A stretch of 22,692 nt of DNA, taken from positions 1-22,692 of the forward strand of contig JBBIKU010000016.1 in NCBI GenBank assembly GCA_037445245.1. The letters are read 5' to 3'. Position 1 is the stretch's first letter. The number at the start of each line of letters is the position of its first letter. Positions 19,434 to 22,692 of the stretch are shown here, piece after piece. Source of the DNA: JBBIKU01 sp037445245 (lineage in GTDB: Bacteria > Chloroflexota > Anaerolineae > Anaerolineales > Anaerolineaceae). A program made the position numbers and the translations under genes. The notes beneath the pieces are model-generated. The model ran no database searches, was not told where the DNA came from, and saw nothing but the letters and a program-made list of their open reading frames with translations.

Positions 19434-21886
19434 ATCCCCAGCACTCCTGCCAACAATCCGACCACCAGCAGCCACCAGCCCGGTTGCGGAACGAAACGCG
19501 CCCCGGTTACCGGCGGCGTCTCGGGCATCGGGCTATGAAAGACGCCAAAGATCGAGAAGTGCGGCACTTCGGCGTAGATGCGCCGCTGCTCGCGGTCAAC
19601 GCTGGTTTCGAGCCGCTGCCACATCTGCGTTTCGTGGGTGTAAACGGCGAAGAACAAGTTTTCAGGGCGCCCGCCTGCCTGACCGACATCGGCGGTGGTG
19701 TAGCGGTAACACAGCCGCGGCGGCGGGGTGAGCGGCGGCAGCGGTTTTGGGTCGAGGGTGATCTCGGCGTAAGCGCCGACTGGCGAGAAGCGTGACGGGG
19801 TGGGCGGGAAGCGCGAGAAGGTCGAAATGCGCAGGGTGGCGTCGCCGTCGAGTGTTCCGGCGGGCATCTCCAGGCAGAAGGGGGCGAAGTTGTAATCACC
19901 GCCGCCGGCGCCGGTTCGGGTCACCCGCAGACAACCCGGCGCGGTGCGATCGCTCCCCGGCGTGCGGGGATAAAAATGGATGGCGCTGCGGTTGCGCAGC
20001 GCACCTGGCTGGTTATAAGCGTAGAGCAGCCCGGCGCGTCCGTTGTTGTATTCCAACCCGATCGTGGCGGAAGAGCCGTCGCTCTCCGGTCCCTTGAAGG
20101 TGTGGTACTGGTACTGGATGTGGTTGGAGGTCTCGAACAGCACGATCTGGAAGGTCACTTCGGTTTTTTGATGATTTTTATGTATCGGCACGCGGTACCA
20201 CTCAACAACAAATTGGCGATTAGGAAAAGTGCCCAACACGCCAGTGTAGACCGCCGCAGCAAAGGAAGCTGAAGCATTAAGATCATCCCAGAAAGCAGCG
20301 AGAAAATGATTGGGTAGCCGGTCTGAAAGCGGAATAATAAAATTTTCGGGATTGCGGTGAGCTAGAGCTAAATCAGAAGAACCAGCGTCAAAAGAAAGGT
20401 AACCATTGGTGCTAATGGTTATTTCTTCCTTTAGATTTCCACCATAAGAAAATGAGAACTTCTTCGGTTCCTCCGGTAAGGGTATAGTAGCTGAACCATC
20501 ATTTCCCCCTGGGGCAAATAAGATCATGTTGCCCACCGTATGCGGGATATTACGCCAATCAAATTGAATATTCTGGCAGCGCTCCGAGCTGAGCAGGTCA
20601 TACTCGACCGCCGCCGAGGGGGGGGCGGGTGGGGGCGGTTCGGGCGGCTGCCCGAGGGCAGCGTCGATCTGCAGCAAACCGTGCCCGGTGCGGATATCTT
20701 TTCCCTCATCATTAATGTCGAGGGCGGAAGCAGTCAGCGCCTGGTAAATGGCGTCCGGATGGTCAAAACCCCTGCCAGCCAGCAACGCCGCCGCACCCGA
20801 AACGTGCGCGGCTGCCATCGAGGTGCCGCCCAAGCGAGAGTACGCATTGGTTACCGTGGGACTTTTGTAATGAAAATAACCCCGCATGGGGGTAGTGGAT
20901 AGGATTCCCACCCCCGGAGCCGCCAGGTCCACCTGTACACCGCAGCTCGAAAAACCGGCTGGCTGGTTACTGGAAGTAACGGCGCTTACCGCCAGCGTCC
21001 AGGTGTAGTGGGCGGGGTACAGGACGGTGTTGCCGGTGGCGCAGCCCTCGTTGCCGGCGGCGGCGATCAGCGCCGCCCCGCGCCGGTAGGCGTAGTAGGT
21101 GCTGGCTTCCATCAAGTAGCTCGGCCCCCTCGTACCCAGGCTCAGGTTGATCACCTGCGCCCCGTGATGGTCGACGGCGTAGACCAGGGCGCGGGCAATA
21201 TCCGCCACGCTGCCGCTGCAGTGGTCGTTGAGCACCCGCAGCGGCAGGATCTTTGCCTGCCAGTCGACCCCGGCGATGCCCTCGCCGTTGTCGCCGCTGG
21301 CGGCGATGATGCCCGCCACGTGCGTGCCGTGACCACACGGATCGTTGAGGGTGCTCGTGTTGCGGATGAAATCATATCCCGGCAGCAGGCGCCCGGCAAA
21401 TTCGGGGTGGGTGGGATCGATCCCCGAATCGATCACGGCGACGGTCACGTCCGTGGAACCGGTGGTAATCTGCCAGGCGGCGGGGGCTTTGATGTGTGGC
21501 AGCGCCCATTGTTGCGGGTAGAGCGGGTCGTTGGGGGTGTACTCGACGGGATAGACGATGTAATTCGGCTCGACGAACAGCACGCCGGGCTGGTTGACCA
21601 ACTGCTTGCGGTAGGCTTCTTCTTCGCCCACCGGGACGCTGACCACGGCGGCGTGGAGCGCTTCGAGTTCGGGGGTCTTCGCTGCCGAACGCACCGCCGG
21701 CGGCAACGAGAGCGACTTGATCTGAAAATCGTCCTGCAACCCGACGATCAATTGCCCCGGCACGAATTCCGGAGGTGGGTTTGCGGCGGGTGAGAACAAA
21801 GCGGTGGAAGCCCGAGCGGGCTGGGTGACAGGCGCAAGCGCCAGGACGAGTCCGATCAGCACAAATGTGATCCATCGACGCCTCAT
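19412..21886 (-). CDS. Surface-anchored subtilisin-like serine protease (S8) with C-terminal sorting signal
   Basis: The 824-residue preproprotein has a signal peptide (1-27), a propeptide (PGQLIVGLQDDF ... VLFVEPNYIV, about 40-112) and an S8 catalytic domain with Asp153 (VIDSGID), His186 (GHGTHVAG), oxyanion Asn279 (AAGNEG) and Ser356 (GTSMAAAHVSG). A Pro-rich hinge (413-423) leads to a beta-rich module containing STNGYLSF, FLAAFWDDLNAS and RQFVVEWY, similar to NIDO-like domains in other exported proteins. The end is PPVTG (791-795), hydrophobic residues and ARRG, a sorting-signal layout with Pro instead of Leu. ATG 21886 follows AAGGAG; the longer frame to 22054 lacks a signal peptide at its start. 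Bases about 20161-20580 are unusually AT-rich. The sortase gene overlaps its 3' end. Confidence 0.9.
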   Translation of the reverse strand: MRRRWITFVLIGLVLALAPVTQPARASTALFSPAANPPPEFVPGQLIVGLQDDFQIKSLSLPPAVRSAAKTPELEALHAAVVSVPVGEEEAYRKQLVNQPGVLFVEPNYIVYPVEYTPNDPLYPQQWALPHIKAPAAWQITTGSTDVTVAVIDSGIDPTHPEFAGRLLPGYDFIRNTSTLNDPCGHGTHVAGIIAASGDNGEGIAGVDWQAKILPLRVLNDHCSGSVADIARALVYAVDHHGAQVINLSLGTRGPSYLMEASTYYAYRRGAALIAAAGNEGCATGNTVLYPAHYTWTLAVSAVTSSNQPAGFSSCGVQVDLAAPGVGILSTTPMRGYFHYKSPTVTNAYSRLGGTSMAAAHVSGAAALLAGRGFDHPDAIYQALTASALDINDEGKDIRTGHGLLQIDAALGQPPEPPPPAPPSAAVEYDLLSSERCQNIQFDWRNIPHTVGNMILFAPGGNDGSATIPLPEEPKKFSFSYGGNLKEEITISTNGYLSFDAGSSDLALAHRNPENFIIPLSDRLPNHFLAAFWDDLNASASFAAAVYTGVLGTFPNRQFVVEWYRVPIHKNHQKTEVTFQIVLFETSNHIQYQYHTFKGPESDGSSATIGLEYNNGRAGLLYAYNQPGALRNRSAIHFYPRTPGSDRTAPGCLRVTRTGAGGGDYNFAPFCLEMPAGTLDGDATLRISTFSRFPPTPSRFSPVGAYAEITLDPKPLPPLTPPPRLCYRYTTADVGQAGGRPENLFFAVYTHETQMWQRLETSVDREQRRIYAEVPHFSIFGVFHSPMPETPPVTGARFVPQPGWWLLVVGLLAGVLGIWCARRG

Positions 21887-21931
21887 AAGGACGAGTCTCC
21901 TTCCTGGGCTTGGCTCTGCATTATCGCACTC

Positions 21932-21940
21932 ATTATAGCA
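21932..21940 (-). promoter_or_regulatory. Extended -10 promoter of the subtilase gene
   Basis: On the minus strand TGCTATAAT is an extended -10 (TGn plus perfect TATAAT), which can work without a -35. The start would be near 21925, about 39 nt before the ATG at 21886. Confidence 0.6.
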
Positions 21941-21964
21941 CAGCGATTTAGCCCGCCGGCTGCT

Positions 21965-22435
21965 TTGGGGCGGGCAGCGAACCCGACCGCTAAACCGCGC
22001 ATATTCATCGATTCGGATGTATTGTTTGCGGGGGCGGCGTCGCCCAATGAACACAGCGCCAGCCTTGTCCTCTTGCGTATGGCGGAGATCACCCTGATCG
22101 AAGCCTGCACCAGCGAGCAGGTGGTCTCAGAAGTTGAACGAAATCTGGAGGACAAGATGCCCGGTGCGTTACCGGCATTTCGCCTGCTGGTCAGCCGCTG
22201 TCTGCGCGTTGTTCCCAACCCGCCCGGGCGTGAAATCGCGGCTGTAAAAAATACTTCTGTCCCAAAGGATTTGCCCATCCTTGTTTCAACCCGACGTGAG
22301 GGTTGCAGCTATCTCGCCATGTATAACCTGAAGCATTATCAACCGGGACTGGCGGAGGTTGTCGTGCTTAAACCGGGCGATCTGGTGCTGCGTATCCGTT
22401 ATTTACTCTCACAACTGCGCTGTGGGAGCGGTTGA
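21965..22435 (+). CDS. PIN-domain protein, putative ribonuclease
   Basis: The 156-residue product has the PIN fold pattern: RIFIDSDVLFAGAAS with Asp16, then CTSEQVVSEVERNL with Glu56, PKDLPILVSTRREGCSYL with Asp102, and MYNLKHY where many PIN proteins have the fourth acidic residue but this one has Asn121. PIN proteins are Mg-dependent RNases, often VapC toxins. No antitoxin-sized gene is adjacent, so a toxin-antitoxin call is unsupported; a stand-alone PIN nuclease is more cautious. The only standard start is TTG 21965; an in-frame stop lies a few codons upstream and there is no clear ribosome site. It is divergent from the subtilase. Confidence 0.75.
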   Translation: MGRAANPTAKPRIFIDSDVLFAGAASPNEHSASLVLLRMAEITLIEACTSEQVVSEVERNLEDKMPGALPAFRLLVSRCLRVVPNPPGREIAAVKNTSVPKDLPILVSTRREGCSYLAMYNLKHYQPGLAEVVVLKPGDLVLRIRYLLSQLRCGSG

Positions 22436-22490
22436 ATGCTCGCGTGACGTGAGGTTTGGATGCGCCTGTCCTGTGCTCGGATAACGGGGA

Positions 22491-22499
22491 TGATATAAT
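22491..22499 (+). promoter_or_regulatory. Extended -10 promoter for the last gene
   Basis: TGATATAAT combines TGn with a perfect TATAAT (22494-22499). The predicted start, 22505-22507, coincides with the ATG at 22506. Confidence 0.6.
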
Positions 22500-22505
22500 C
22501 ACGGC

Positions 22506-22692
22506 ATGAAGACATGGAAAAAACTTTTACCGGTAATAATTGGAATTGCGCTCTTGGTCACGCTGGCTGCCGCGCTGCCGCCGCTGCGCCAGCGCATCAC
22601 CTGGCGGCTGGACAACCTGCGCGTGCAGTTGATCTACGCCCTCTCTCCGCCCGAAAAAGAGGTCTTCGTCCCGCAGCAGCAAGCCTACCTGC
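22506..22692 (+). CDS. Partial exported or membrane-anchored protein, 5' end only
   Basis: The frame opens with MKTWKKLLPVIIGIALLV and LAAALPP, a basic N-terminus plus hydrophobic core typical of a signal peptide or membrane anchor, then LRQRITWRLDNLRVQLIYAL and PPEKEVFVPQQQ before the window ends at residue 62. The PPEKEVFVP stretch reminds me of M23-type peptidoglycan peptidases in Chloroflexota, but that is memory of a pattern and not a domain match. The gene has no ribosome site and its ATG sits at the predicted transcription start, so its message may be leaderless. Confidence 0.6.
   Translation, partial: MKTWKKLLPVIIGIALLVTLAAALPPLRQRITWRLDNLRVQLIYALSPPEKEVFVPQQQAYL

Noticed and set aside
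19003..19731. Plus-strand 242-codon frame across the sortase and subtilase 3' end
   Set aside because: Arg/Ala/Ser-rich low-complexity translation typical of a shadow frame in GC-rich DNA; both opposite-strand genes have clear catalytic motifs.
21965..22435. VapBC toxin-antitoxin module
   Set aside because: Only the PIN protein is present; no small antitoxin gene lies next to it on either strand and the fourth acidic position is Asn.

Overview
The window looks like a chromosomal segment of a GC-rich (roughly 60%) free-living bacterium, most plausibly a Chloroflexota (Anaerolineae-like) member. That assignment rests on gene style only: Thr/Pro-rich lipoprotein linkers, a lipoprotein-type efflux adaptor, a lipobox-bearing sortase beside a surface subtilase, frequent TTG/GTG starts and a Rmt-type 16S rRNA methyltransferase. 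There is no rRNA or tRNA gene and no phylogenetic marker strong enough to settle it.

Layout. 1-645 is the 3' part of an open frame that reads like the C-terminus of an M50 site-2 protease joined directly to the C-terminal half of a sodium-pumping decarboxylase beta subunit. 685-3189 holds a CPBP-type membrane protease with a large C-terminal domain and a secreted lipoprotein. 3230-5307 (+) is a nucleic-acid cluster: ssb, a bacterial translin, and a Cas4-like PD-(D/E)XK nuclease split over two adjacent genes, each half with one membrane helix. 9881-5308 (-) is a probable operon: aldo/keto reductase, a tRNA-guanine transglycosylase homologue, an m7G1405-type 16S rRNA methyltransferase and an RsmF/NOL1-type m5C methyltransferase; the last three overlap end to end. 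9965-14209 (+) is a PadR-controlled operon: PadR, FecB/BtuF-type binding lipoprotein, FecCD permease, ATPase, THEP1-like NTPase. 14195-18742 (+) is a MacAB-like exporter with a duplicated, fused permease. 21886-18747 (-) encodes a surface subtilase and an overlapping sortase. A PIN-domain gene (21965-22435) and the start of a probable exported protein (22506 onward) close the window. No stretch longer than 300 bases lacks a gene.

The most striking feature is a family of 19-nt palindromes, GTACCCAC-NNN-GTGGGCAC, repeated at a 21-nt period at four loci between 3263 and 7070. Three loci lie in frame inside conserved enzymes (Cas4-like nuclease, RsmF-like and G1405-type methyltransferases), always in the same orientation and frame relative to the host gene, encoding the heptapeptide Y-P-x-x-G-H-x. 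The fourth is in the ssb leader. Each locus has its own central triplet. This resembles in principle the in-frame palindromic elements of Rickettsia.

Two gene sets could be functional systems not usually described together: the TGT + G1405 + RsmF-like operon, whose predicted targets all lie at or next to the ribosomal decoding site, and the ssb + translin + membrane-split Cas4-like nuclease cluster. Both are inferences from motifs and gene order.
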